Shown in pieces: positions 7,352-15,862 of a DNA stretch of 64,000 bases. Source of the DNA: Ignavibacteriales bacterium (GTDB lineage: Bacteria; Bacteroidota; Ignavibacteria; Ignavibacteriales; Ignavibacteriaceae); contig JADJEI010000001.1 of assembly GCA_016709155.1 (NCBI GenBank), positions 992,001-1,056,000 of the forward strand, in the 5' to 3' direction. Position 1 is the stretch's first letter. Every line of letters starts with the position of its first letter. Made by a program: the position numbers and the translations under genes. The notes below the pieces were generated by a model that had not been told where the DNA came from, did not search any database, and was given only the letters and a program-made list of their open reading frames with translations.

Positions 7352-9673
7352 TTGATAGTTAAATCTATTTTCTCCATATCAGTTTTTTTAAGTCTTATTT
7401 TTATTTTAACTAATTGCAACTACAACTCAAGCGCTGAATCAATTCCGAAAATTAAGTATGACTCGATATCTGATGAAAAACATTCGCTTATGAACTCACT
7501 ATCGGAAGAGGGTGCTCTGCTGATTTATGGAGTTGATAATCCTGCCGATACTTTAAAATATCTTCAAGTGATTGAAAGCCTAAAACAAAATTATTTTTTT
7601 CCGAAGGTTACAATCAAAATGGCTGATAAAGTAAGTGATGAAGAATTAAAAAGTTCGGCATTGATAATTATTGGATCATACAGCTCGAATAAAATTTTAC
7701 AGAATTTGAACGAACACCTTTTCGTCAAATTTCAAGCGAATAAATTTTTTTTTAACGATAACGAATACACAGGCAAAGATGAAACTGTTTCGTTAATCTC
7801 CCGCAATCCTTTCAACCCTGATAAATTGCTTATGATATTTTCAGGCAATAATAACAACTATGTTTATTCCAATTTATCTTTCAACTTTATCGGCGATTTA
7901 AGCATTTCTAAAAACAGTGAGCGGGAGTTTCTCGGCTTCTATAAATATAACAGCGAGCATAATTGGGTTATTGATGAATCTTCCTCAAGAAATTTTTCAA
8001 GGCAGAAACATGAATTGACTGACATCAGTTCGCATTACAATTATATTATTCATTTTAATGAGTTTGATGCCGATCAAATTCACAAAGAAGCAGCCAGGAA
8101 CGATTCACTATTCGAAACAACAAATAAATTTTTTAACTCGCTGCTCATGAACAAAAAGACTGACATACATATTTATAAAAGTTTTGAGGATGAAGGATTA
8201 ATCAGCGGAAATACACAATTAAATTTTATAAATCAAAAGGATTCATCCATTAACCTTGTCTTAAATGATTTTATAAACGGAAATGATTTTTCTGAAAATG
8301 CATTATTGCTATCCCGGCATTATTTAGGCAAAGCGAATTCAAAATTTTTGGAAGAAGGACTTTCAATTTATTTGTCTAATAATTGGCGTGGAAAGGGTTA
8401 CGAGTATTGGGCATCAAAAATTTTCTTATCGAATAATATTCCGCCATTAAAGGAATTATTTGATAAAGATGAACTCGAGTTTACTTCATATTTAATTTAT
8501 CAGCCGCTTGCAGGAGGTTTTGTTTCTTTCCTGATTGATAAATACAGCAGTGATTATTTTCTATCAAACTATTCGAGCTGGGATTTTGATTCGGATGACA
8601 TTAATCAATTGGAAGGACAGTGGCATTCCTATCTTTCAAAATTATCTTCGAATTATAAATCACAAATTGAAAAAGATAATTGGATAGATGAACTGAAACT
8701 ACCCTCCTTTCAGAAAGGTTTTTGCTTTGCGCACGTTGGTTATCAAATTTATAACGGCTACGCTTCTCAAAAAGCAGTTGAATCATTAAAGAAAATGAAA
8801 ACACTTGGAGCTAATTCTTTTTCGATGACGCCATTTACTTACATGCGCGATCCAAATAACCCAATTGAGTTTAAATTCTGGGAATTTGCAGAGGGCGAGA
8901 GCATTGAGAGTATGATCAACTTGATGCAAGCTTCTCGCGATCTAAATTTGACCGCAATGTTAAAGCCTCATATTTATTTAGGAGAAAGTAATTGGCCCGG
9001 TACGATTGAAATGAAATCAGAAAAGGATTGGAAACTTTTCTTTGCTTACTATACAAAATGGATAATGCACTATGCAATGTTTGCAGAAATATATCACGTG
9101 CCGCTTTTCGTTATCGGAAATGAATTTTCAAAAGCTTCCGTTGGAAATGAGCACGCATGGATTGAGCTATCAAATAAGATTAGAAAAATTTATTCGGGTA
9201 AAATTATTTATGCTCCAAATTGGGGTAATGAATTTGAGAAACTGACTTTCTGGGATCACTTTGATTACATCGGGCTTAGCGAATATTATCCAATCAGTGA
9301 TAAAGATAATCCCACAGATCAGGAATTGCTAAACGGCGCAGAAGCTGTTCTTAAAAAAATAAAAACGGTTCATAAAAAATTTAACACGCCGGTGATCTTT
9401 ACCGAAGCTGGTTTTAGGGCTTCAAATGCACCATGGAAAACTGCACTTGAAAAAGATGGTCGTGATCAGGTAAATCTTATAAATCAGGCAAGATGTTATG
9501 AAGCTTTGTTTACAGCTATTCAAGATGAAGATTGGCTCGCAGGAATTTATTGGTGGAAGTGGCCCACTTATTTAGAATACAAGGGATTTACTTTCGGCGA
9601 AGGGTTTGATTTATACTCTCCGAATAATGACGGGACAGAAAAGGTGATTAAAAAATGGTATCAACAATTTTGA
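7352..9673 (+). CDS. Lipoprotein with peptidase-like N-half and GH113 glycosidase C-half
   Basis: This is a 773-residue secreted protein. A hydrophobic signal ends at ILTNC (Cys22), a plausible though atypical lipobox (Asn at -1). Residues 315-342 (SRHYLGKANSKFLEEGLSIYLS) resemble the second-helix Glu segment of gluzincin peptidases, but no HExxH is visible, so this half is probably inactive. From about 455 the protein is a TIM-barrel of the GH113 type: IGNE (Glu591) and FTEAGFR (Glu685) fit the acid/base and nucleophile pair, and GIYWWKW (731-737) closes the barrel. GH113 enzymes act on beta-mannans. It starts with TTG after a GAGG site and is followed by glycogen-type enzymes. The substrate is not predictable from sequence. 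Confidence 0.78.
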   Translation: MIVKSIFSISVFLSLIFILTNCNYNSSAESIPKIKYDSISDEKHSLMNSLSEEGALLIYGVDNPADTLKYLQVIESLKQNYFFPKVTIKMADKVSDEELKSSALIIIGSYSSNKILQNLNEHLFVKFQANKFFFNDNEYTGKDETVSLISRNPFNPDKLLMIFSGNNNNYVYSNLSFNFIGDLSISKNSEREFLGFYKYNSEHNWVIDESSSRNFSRQKHELTDISSHYNYIIHFNEFDADQIHKEAARNDSLFETTNKFFNSLLMNKKTDIHIYKSFEDEGLISGNTQLNFINQKDSSINLVLNDFINGNDFSENALLLSRHYLGKANSKFLEEGLSIYLSNNWRGKGYEYWASKIFLSNNIPPLKELFDKDELEFTSYLIYQPLAGGFVSFLIDKYSSDYFLSNYSSWDFDSDDINQLEGQWHSYLSKLSSNYKSQIEKDNWIDELKLPSFQKGFCFAHVGYQIYNGYASQKAVESLKKMKTLGANSFSMTPFTYMRDPNNPIEFKFWEFAEGESIESMINLMQASRDLNLTAMLKPHIYLGESNWPGTIEMKSEKDWKLFFAYYTKWIMHYAMFAEIYHVPLFVIGNEFSKASVGNEHAWIELSNKIRKIYSGKIIYAPNWGNEFEKLTFWDHFDYIGLSEYYPISDKDNPTDQELLNGAEAVLKKIKTVHKKFNTPVIFTEAGFRASNAPWKTALEKDGRDQVNLINQARCYEALFTAIQDEDWLAGIYWWKWPTYLEYKGFTFGEGFDLYSPNNDGTEKVIKKWYQQF

Positions 9674-9697
9674 AATTTATGAGCTGATAAATTTTTT
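9673..9697 (+). terminator. AT-rich hairpin with T run after the GH113 gene
   Basis: The stem AAATTTAT / ATAAATTT with loop GAGCTG is followed by a run of Ts. It lies directly at the stop codon in the convergent gap with the gene at 9719-10081. An all-AT stem is weak, so confidence is limited. Confidence 0.35.
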
Positions 9698-9718
9698 CAT
9701 ATTCAATGGGAAAAATTA

Positions 9719-10081
9719 TTATTGAATTTTGATATCAGGATTAGTAAAAGTCTTCAGTAAAAATTCAAGCGCATTAATATTACGGATCGAATTTATTTCA
9801 TGAGTATTGATCCTTCCGATCTCAACATCATTCCCATTCCGAAAAATAATTATCGGATAAAGCTTCTCTTTAGAATTCTTAGCTTCATAATCATCAATGT
9901 GCCAAAGCGTAATGTTATACTTTTCCTTTAACTCTCTAAACTTTTTGTTTTCTATAAATGCACCGTGAGTAATCTTGCATAAGTTGCATTGATATGTTTC
10001 CGGTGAAATTATTTTGTGTGCTAAATCAAACAAAGAATTAGCGGCTCCGCCTTTAGCATTATATATAAATTGAGTCTCCAT
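9719..10081 (-). CDS. Conserved hypothetical protein with CxxC motif
   Basis: This 120-residue soluble protein contains the segment FDLAHKIISPETYQCNLCKITHG at about 18-40, with a CNLC pair preceded by a conserved-looking SPETYQC turn. I recall similar small proteins in other Bacteroidota but no assigned function. The C-terminal half (YPIIIFRNGNDVEIGRINTHEINSI) looks like the beta strands of a thioredoxin-like or metal-binding fold; this is a weak impression. The gene ends the minus-strand run behind the glycogen debranching gene with a 17-bp gap, so co-transcription is likely. Confidence 0.65.
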   Translation of the reverse strand: METQFIYNAKGGAANSLFDLAHKIISPETYQCNLCKITHGAFIENKKFRELKEKYNITLWHIDDYEAKNSKEKLYPIIIFRNGNDVEIGRINTHEINSIRNINALEFLLKTFTNPDIKIQ

Positions 10082-10098
10082 TTAATTTCTAAACAGGT

Positions 10099-12045
10099 TT
10101 ATTTTCCATACTTCTTATAAATTCTTAAAAACTCAGCTACGCTCCACGCCTGTGAAATACATCCTTTTGGGTTGTTTGGATAATCACCATCAAATATTTC
10201 TGATATAGTTCCCAATCCTACAGTTGATAAATGTGGAATAAAATCTTCAATTATTTTTTTTATTCTTTCATTTTTCTCTTCAGGATAAGCATACTCGATT
10301 GCATCTGCAAAAGCACCGAGCAGGTAGCTCCAAACTGTTCCTTGATGATAAGCAGCGTCACGGGAATATTGGTCGCCGGTATAAATTGATTTATAATTTT
10401 TATCATCCGGAGAAAGACTTCTTAATCCAAATGGCGTGTAAAGTTTTTCATAAACCTTATCAACAATAGCTTTTGCTTTTTCTTTATCCATTAATTTATG
10501 AGGAAGGCTAACCGCATAAAGCTGGTTCGGACGAAATGATGAATCATTGTAATCAGCATCAACGTAATCATATAAGTAGCCCGCATCTTCATTCCAAAAT
10601 GTTTCATTAAAACTTTTATATATCTGCTTTGTCTTTTCTTTAAACATCGTAATGCATTCTTTGTCATTAAACATATCTGCAAGATAAGCAGCGATCATCA
10701 ACGCATTATACCAGAGAGCGTTTATTTCAAATGCTTTGCCTTGGCGTGGTGTAATAACCCAATCCCCAATTTTAGCATCCATCCAGGTTAGCTGAACTCC
10801 AGGCTCACCTGCGTAAAGTAAACCATCATAATCCTCGTGAATATTGTGACGCGTTCCTTTCTGATGCCATTCAATTATTTTTTTAAAACGCGGGTAAAGT
10901 GTTTCCCGAACAAAATAAAAATCATTTGTTGCATCAAGGTATTTTTTTGCTGCGATAAAAAACCAGAGTGTTGCATCAACAGTATTGTATTCAGGTGCTT
11001 CGCCTCGATCAGGAAATCTGTTTGGAATCATTCCCCTATCCATCGAGTTTGCAAAAGTTTCAAGAATACTTTGCGCATCATTAAAGCGATTTGTAGTTAA
11101 TGTTAATCCGGATAATGCAATCATAGTGTCCCGACCCCAATCCGAAAACCAATGATAACCGGCTATAACAGTTTTACCCATTGCTTTTCTATTAACGATA
11201 AACTGATCGGCGGCGAGTGTAAGATTTTTTAATATTTCATCGTCTTTAGATTTTTCAATTATCTTTTCACGTCTTAATTTTTCCTGATTAAAAACAGCCA
11301 GGCAATCCCTGGTATTTGGATTTGTAGAAAATGTGATTACCACCTTATCACCCTTATTCAGATTTACTTTAAAGTATCCCGGTTTAAACAGGTCTTCACG
11401 ATAATCAAGACCGCGATCAAGTTCTTCGAGATATTCAAAATTGTAGTGCCAATCCTGCTGAGACACAAAATCTCCTTTGCTAATATTTGCATAAAGAGAA
11501 TTTGGATGGCTGTTAAATTTTAATTCGAACATTCCATTTTGAAATGAATATTCAGAACGAATATTATCGTTAGCTTTTCTAAGTGAATGAAAATCGCGCA
11601 TCGCAATAAATGGAGATAAGTGAAGAGTAAAGCTATCCTCCGCATCTAAAATATCGTAAATAACCGTTGTGGAATTTTTGCAGTGGATAGAAGAGATTGT
11701 TTTTTTAATCTTAACCTGACATACTTGATAAATAAATTCCGGGAATAAATCTTTGTTGAATTCAACTAAATATTTATAACCTTCAGGATGGACTTTGCCG
11801 GGAAATTGATTTGTGGAAAGTTCGTAAGATTTGTTTTTTATGATCAGAGTTTCATCAAGTTTAGATACTATTACTTCTCTTTCAACTGGTGGATTAAGTG
11901 CGGCTACAAGCAGTCCATGATAGCGGCGAGTATTTAAACCAAGCACCGTTGAACTTGCGTACCCGCCAAGTCCGTTTGTGTCAATCCATTCTAATCTTGA
12001 TGATTTAGAAAAATCATTCAGTGTTTCTCTATTTATAGTATTCAT
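10099..12045 (-). CDS. Glycogen debranching enzyme (archaeal/bacterial GDE type)
   Basis: This 648-residue cytoplasmic enzyme has an N-terminal GDE_N beta domain starting WIDTNGLGGYASSTVLGLNTRRYHG (about 20-45) and a C-terminal (alpha/alpha)6 barrel of amylo-1,6-glucosidase type. Barrel landmarks are GYHWFSDWGRDTMIALSG, EYNTVDATLWF and YHQGTVWSYLLGAF near the end. The enzyme hydrolyses alpha-1,6 branches of glycogen or related glucans. The length is usual for this family. It lies downstream of the GxxExxY cassette and the GH63 gene on the same strand, pointing to storage-glucan use. No frame problems were seen. Confidence 0.92.
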   Translation of the reverse strand: MNTINRETLNDFSKSSRLEWIDTNGLGGYASSTVLGLNTRRYHGLLVAALNPPVEREVIVSKLDETLIIKNKSYELSTNQFPGKVHPEGYKYLVEFNKDLFPEFIYQVCQVKIKKTISSIHCKNSTTVIYDILDAEDSFTLHLSPFIAMRDFHSLRKANDNIRSEYSFQNGMFELKFNSHPNSLYANISKGDFVSQQDWHYNFEYLEELDRGLDYREDLFKPGYFKVNLNKGDKVVITFSTNPNTRDCLAVFNQEKLRREKIIEKSKDDEILKNLTLAADQFIVNRKAMGKTVIAGYHWFSDWGRDTMIALSGLTLTTNRFNDAQSILETFANSMDRGMIPNRFPDRGEAPEYNTVDATLWFFIAAKKYLDATNDFYFVRETLYPRFKKIIEWHQKGTRHNIHEDYDGLLYAGEPGVQLTWMDAKIGDWVITPRQGKAFEINALWYNALMIAAYLADMFNDKECITMFKEKTKQIYKSFNETFWNEDAGYLYDYVDADYNDSSFRPNQLYAVSLPHKLMDKEKAKAIVDKVYEKLYTPFGLRSLSPDDKNYKSIYTGDQYSRDAAYHQGTVWSYLLGAFADAIEYAYPEEKNERIKKIIEDFIPHLSTVGLGTISEIFDGDYPNNPKGCISQAWSVAEFLRIYKKYGK

Positions 12046-12068
12046 AAAATTATTCCTTAAAATATTTC

Positions 12069-12161
12069 TTCGTACTACTTTGTGAAATCCTTAGTGATAC
12101 TTTGTGGTAAAAGCTTTTTCACCACAAAGGCACTCAAAGTACATCGCTAAGGCGCACTAAG
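12069..12161 (+). repeat. About 90-bp palindromic dispersed repeat, copy A
   Basis: This contains CTTAGTG/CACTAAG and CTTTGTGGT/ACCACAAAG arm pairs, giving a long imperfect hairpin. Copies with the same order and orientation occur at 12642-12730 and 17775-17871, with a partial copy at 12171-12244. Typical shared words are TCCTTAGTGATACTTTGTGG, CACCACAAAGGCACTCAAAG and GGCGCACTAAG. Confidence 0.8.
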
Positions 12162-12170
12162 AATTTTTTA

Positions 12171-12244
12171 CTTTGTGTTACTTTGTGAAATCCTTTGTGA
12201 TACTTTGTGGTTAGTTCTTCTTCATCATAATGGCGCACAAAGAA
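12171..12244 (+). repeat. About 90-bp repeat, partial copy A'
   Basis: This is a second, decayed copy directly following copy A. It retains TTTGTGAAATCCTTTGTGATACTTTGTGG and a degraded right arm with GGCGCACAAAG, and ends a few bases before the stop of the GxxExxY gene. Confidence 0.65.
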
Positions 12245-12250
12245 TTAGTT

Positions 12251-12622
12251 TTACATTATCACTCGTTTAATTCCTTCTTTAAGATGCTTTACATTAAAAT
12301 TTGCTAAAAGACCTAAGCGACATTTAGAAAGTTTTAAGTAAGTAAGTATCTGTGCTAAATGAATATCCGCTAAGGCTTCAACAGATTTTATTTCAACGAT
12401 AATACAATTCTCCACCAATAGATCAACTCTATAACCAGCATCTAACTTTACTTCTTTATAAACAAGAGGCAGCGGTTTTTGTTTTTCAACTTTTAATCCA
12501 GCATTAACAAGTTCAAAGTACAAACACTCTTCATAAGCACTTTCAAGTAAACCCGGACCAAGTGCTGTGTGCACTTGAAAAGAACAATCTAATATTTTCT
12601 TAAATATTTCTTCTTGATTCAT
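12251..12622 (-). CDS. GxxExxY family protein (PD-(D/E)XK-like)
   Basis: This 123-residue protein has the name-giving GLLESAY motif at 24-30. A nuclease-like core follows: Asp67 in YRVDLLV, VEIKS (Glu77-Lys79) and HLAQILTYLK (about 88-97), the order of the PD-(D/E)XK superfamily. Its biochemical function is not established. The ribosome site AAGAAGGAG precedes the ATG. The gene is bracketed by copies of an about 90-bp palindromic repeat on both sides, an association I recall for this family, and it interrupts an otherwise coherent pair of glucan enzymes. This suggests arrival as a small mobile cassette. Confidence 0.88.
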   Translation of the reverse strand: MNQEEIFKKILDCSFQVHTALGPGLLESAYEECLYFELVNAGLKVEKQKPLPLVYKEVKLDAGYRVDLLVENCIIVEIKSVEALADIHLAQILTYLKLSKCRLGLLANFNVKHLKEGIKRVIM

Positions 12623-12641
12623 AATAGTACTCCTTCTTTTT

Positions 12642-12730
12642 TGTTAGTTCGTGAAATCCTTAGTGATACTTCGTGGTTAATTCTTCTTCACCACAAAGGC
12701 GCTCAAAGTTCGTCACAAAGGCGCACTAAG
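12642..12730 (+). repeat. About 90-bp palindromic dispersed repeat, copy B
   Basis: Same order and orientation as copy A, with the words TCCTTAGTGATACTTCGTGG and CACCACAAAGGCGCTCAAAG and the ending GGCGCACTAAG. It lies between the GxxExxY start and the GH63 stop, 4 bp from the latter, so copies A/A' and B bracket the GxxExxY gene. Confidence 0.8.
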
Positions 12731-12734
12731 TTTT

Positions 12735-15356
12735 TTATTTACTTTTTGGCTGTAATATTTTTGCAATTAATCCTGTCCAGCCGGTTTGATGTGAAGCTCC
12801 AACACCTCTGCCTGAATCACCATGAAAATATTCATGAAATAAAACATAATCCTTAAAGTGCGGATCATTCTGAATCTTGCTGTTATATTTAAACACCGGA
12901 CGCAAACCTGTTTTATCTTTTAGAAATAATTTTGATAATCTATTTGCAAGTTCATCGGCAGCATCTTTTATGGTTACAAAATTTCCGGAGTTAGTTGGAC
13001 ATTCAATTTTAAAATCATCCCCGTAATAATGATGAAACCGGTACATTGATTCGAGAATTAAAAAATTTACAGGAAACCAAATTGGTCCGCGCCAATTTGA
13101 ATTGCCGCCAAACAAACCGCTGTCAGATTCTGCCGGAGTGTATTTTACCTCAAACTTTTTTTCATCGAGTTTTAGCTGATAAGGATTTTGTTCGTGATAT
13201 TTTGAAAGTGCACGTATTCCATAATCAGATAGAAATTCGGTTTCATCAAGCATTCGCTTAAATAATTTTTTCATTCGATGCCCTCTTAACAAAGAAAGAA
13301 GTCTCCGTTCTCCCATCCCTTTATCATTCCATCTCGAAACAAGTTTTGCCATCTCCGGTTTGTTTTTTAAAAACCAATTTAATCTTAACTCAAACTCAGG
13401 TACTTGCTGCATTAATTCAGGTTCAAGAACTTCCACCGCAAAAAGTGGAATCAATCCAACCATTGAGCGAATCTTCAAATGAAATATTTTTTCATCAAGA
13501 TGAAGAGCATCATAATAAAACCCATCTTCATCATCCCAAAGACCAACTCCTTTGCATCCCATATTTGTCATTGATTGTGCGATGTATAAAAAGTGTTCGA
13601 AAAATTTTGTGGCTAAATCCTGATAGATTGGTTTTGTTTTAGAAAGCTCGAGAGAAATACGAAGCATATTAAGTGAAAACATTGCCATCCAACTTGTACC
13701 ATCGGACTGATCCAGATGTCCGCCGGTTGGAAGCTGTGTGCTTCTATCGAAAACACCGATGTTATCTAAACCAAGAAATCCACCCTGAAAAATATTATGC
13801 CCATCGTGATCTTTTTTATTAACCCACCATGTAAAGTTTATTAATAGTTTGTGAAATACTCTTTCTAGAAAATCAGTATCAGGTTTTCCCCGAAGTTTTT
13901 GATCAATCTTAAAAACGCGCCACGTTGCCCAGGCATGCACAGGTGGATTGACATCGGAAAAATTCCATTCGTACGCAGGCAATTGCCCGTTCGGATGCAT
14001 ATACCATTCGCGTGTAAAAAGTATTAACTGTTCTTTTGCAAATTCAGGATCTATCATTGCAAAAGGAATGCAGTGAAAAGCTAAATCCCAGGTTGCATAC
14101 CACGGATACTCCCATTTATCGGGCATTGAAATTATATCGGCATTGTTAAGATGAGTCCAGTCATTATTCCTTCCATCTTCACGCTGCTTGGGAGGTTTAG
14201 GCTGCCCCTTATCACCGTTTATCCATTCTTCCACATCATAATAAAAATATTGTTTACTCCACAGCATCCCGGCAAACGCCTGCCGCTGAACATTTTTTGC
14301 ATCCTGATTTTTAATGTCTTTCTGAACTTCAGAATAAAATTCATCAGCTTCTTTTTTTCTAAGCTCAAATATCTTCTCAAAATCATTAAATGGATTCTGA
14401 ATTGAAACTTTGCTTAATCTTAAATTAATTGAGACGGAAGATCCTCCATCTATTTGCAGATCAAAATTGCACGCTGCTTTAGTTCCGGTTTTAGCTGGAT
14501 TTACAGCTTGCTTATTTTTTTGTGTGATGTAATCGTTAATTCCATCTTTAACAAATTTAGATATGTTATCTGAATTGTATAATCGCTTATTGTTTGTTTC
14601 ATTCTCGCAAAAAAGAATTTCGGGAGATTGATCAAAGTACAAGTTGTATTCACCAAGATGCTTATGTATTATTTTGATTGAGTTGTGTTCTGATAAAAAC
14701 ATTTCGGGAATGTAATTACTTTTTCCCCAACGCCAGGTATTTCTAAACCAGATTTGTGGAATAATGTTTAATTCTGATTTTTCTTTTCCGCGGTTATGCG
14801 CTGTTATTTTAATAAGAATATCTTCCTCAGAATTTTTTACATACTCAACAAACACATCAAAGTATTTGTCTTCGTTAAAGATACCAGTGTCAATCAACTC
14901 GAACTCATTATCATTTTTTGTTCGCTTGTTGTTTTCATCAAGAAGTAATTGATAGGGAAATTCTGCTTGAGGATATTTATAAAGCATCTTCATATATGAG
15001 TGAGTTGGAGTGTTATCTAAATAATAATAATACTCTTTCACATCTTCGCCGTGGTTGCCTTGATTACCGGTTAATCCAAAATATCTTTCTTTTAAGATAG
15101 GATCTTTTTTATTCCACAGTGCAACAGAAAAACAAATAAGCTGTTGATCATCGCTAATACCTGCAATCCCCTCTTCACCCCAGCGATAAGCTTTGCTGCG
15201 TGCATCATCATGCGAAACAGATTCCCAAGCTGTTCCGTTTGGCGAATAATCTTCACGCACAGTTCCCCATTGCCGGTCGGTTAGGTAAGGTCCCCATTTA
15301 CGCCAATGCAAGTTTTCAGATTTGATAGATTGTATTCTTTGTTTTTCTTTGTTCAT
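12735..15356 (-). CDS. GH63 family glucosidase (mannosyl-oligosaccharide glucosidase-like)
   Basis: This 873-residue protein is related to processing alpha-glucosidase I and bacterial YgjK. N-terminal motifs include WRKWGPYLTDRQWGTVREDYS. The (alpha/alpha)6 barrel has WYATWDLAFHC, GGFLGLDNIG, DQSDGTSWM and SNWRGPIWFPVNFL, where the catalytic acids of the family lie, and an HEYFHGDSGRG tail. No signal peptide is seen, so it is probably cytoplasmic. The gene order with the debranching enzyme suggests alpha-glucan or trehalose-like oligosaccharide breakdown. The substrate is uncertain; many bacterial GH63-like enzymes prefer short glucosides or glucosylglycerate. Confidence 0.87.
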   Translation of the reverse strand: MNKEKQRIQSIKSENLHWRKWGPYLTDRQWGTVREDYSPNGTAWESVSHDDARSKAYRWGEEGIAGISDDQQLICFSVALWNKKDPILKERYFGLTGNQGNHGEDVKEYYYYLDNTPTHSYMKMLYKYPQAEFPYQLLLDENNKRTKNDNEFELIDTGIFNEDKYFDVFVEYVKNSEEDILIKITAHNRGKEKSELNIIPQIWFRNTWRWGKSNYIPEMFLSEHNSIKIIHKHLGEYNLYFDQSPEILFCENETNNKRLYNSDNISKFVKDGINDYITQKNKQAVNPAKTGTKAACNFDLQIDGGSSVSINLRLSKVSIQNPFNDFEKIFELRKKEADEFYSEVQKDIKNQDAKNVQRQAFAGMLWSKQYFYYDVEEWINGDKGQPKPPKQREDGRNNDWTHLNNADIISMPDKWEYPWYATWDLAFHCIPFAMIDPEFAKEQLILFTREWYMHPNGQLPAYEWNFSDVNPPVHAWATWRVFKIDQKLRGKPDTDFLERVFHKLLINFTWWVNKKDHDGHNIFQGGFLGLDNIGVFDRSTQLPTGGHLDQSDGTSWMAMFSLNMLRISLELSKTKPIYQDLATKFFEHFLYIAQSMTNMGCKGVGLWDDEDGFYYDALHLDEKIFHLKIRSMVGLIPLFAVEVLEPELMQQVPEFELRLNWFLKNKPEMAKLVSRWNDKGMGERRLLSLLRGHRMKKLFKRMLDETEFLSDYGIRALSKYHEQNPYQLKLDEKKFEVKYTPAESDSGLFGGNSNWRGPIWFPVNFLILESMYRFHHYYGDDFKIECPTNSGNFVTIKDAADELANRLSKLFLKDKTGLRPVFKYNSKIQNDPHFKDYVLFHEYFHGDSGRGVGASHQTGWTGLIAKILQPKSK

Positions 15357-15862
15357 AATTTTTTATTTCCAATATATAAGATTGCAAGTGTGCATGTTGT
15401 CATAATAATGACAAATCGAAATCCTTTAAAAAGTAATTAATTGACATTAAACATGTTAAGTAAAACCTTGAAGGTCTTTCTAATTTAGTTTTGTCCTGAT
15501 TAATCCGCGATGGTGAATCCTATTTAATTTCTAGCAAAACTTTCAAGGTTTAGCCATTGGGCATGAGGGAACTTATTAACTACGTTACGCAAATTGAAAA
15601 AAACCTTCGAGGTTTTCTGAAATAATAAAGAGTTACTCTATTATTTTAACAATTGTATTAACCAAACCTCAAAGGTTTCACAGAAATGCGAAAGGTGACT
15701 TATTAACTGAAGTTACGCAAAATCACAAAAACGGCATGTCATACACGCGAAAGCGGGTATCTACTGTGCTAAAATGAACTAAAAAATGGATTCCCACTTT
15801 CGTGGGAATGACAAATCAAGTCCTTTTTTCTTTTAAAAAGTATCTGTGCGTAACTTCAGTTA
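15357..15862. repeat. 506-bp gene-free region packed with short repeats
   Basis: I see no credible gene here. It holds an inverted pair AAACCTTGAAGG...CTTTCAAGGTTT (15462-15551), a second pair around AAACCTTCGAGGTTT and AACCTCAAAGGTTT (15601-15684), and a small AATAATAAAGAG...CTCTATTATT hairpin (15620-15645). Three copies of TTATTAACTgaaGTTACGCA lie at 15571-15593, 15698-15722 and inverted at 15847-15867. A REP pair is listed separately. The last inverted copy overlaps the stop codon of the phosphate transporter. The pattern looks like repeated insertion of small non-coding elements. Confidence 0.75.
15737..15813. repeat. Inverted pair of REP-like ATTCCC...GGGAAT units
   Basis: The left unit TGTCATACACGCGAAAGCGG (continuing to 15763) is the reverse complement, with few changes, of the right unit at 15787-15813 (GGATTCCCACTTTCGTGGGA, then ATGACA). 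A third single copy is at 23281-23306. Each unit forms a GC-rich hairpin with a CTTTCG-type loop, as in widespread REP-type elements. Confidence 0.75.

Noticed and set aside
12614..12856. Plus-strand ORF of 80 codons across repeat copy B
   Set aside because: It is built from the repeat plus antisense of the GH63 gene; no ribosome site and no domain.
15357..15862. tRNA, riboswitch or small RNA gene in the repeat-rich gap
   Set aside because: No cloverleaf or T-loop sequence and no known riboswitch core; the structures are explained by short dispersed repeats.
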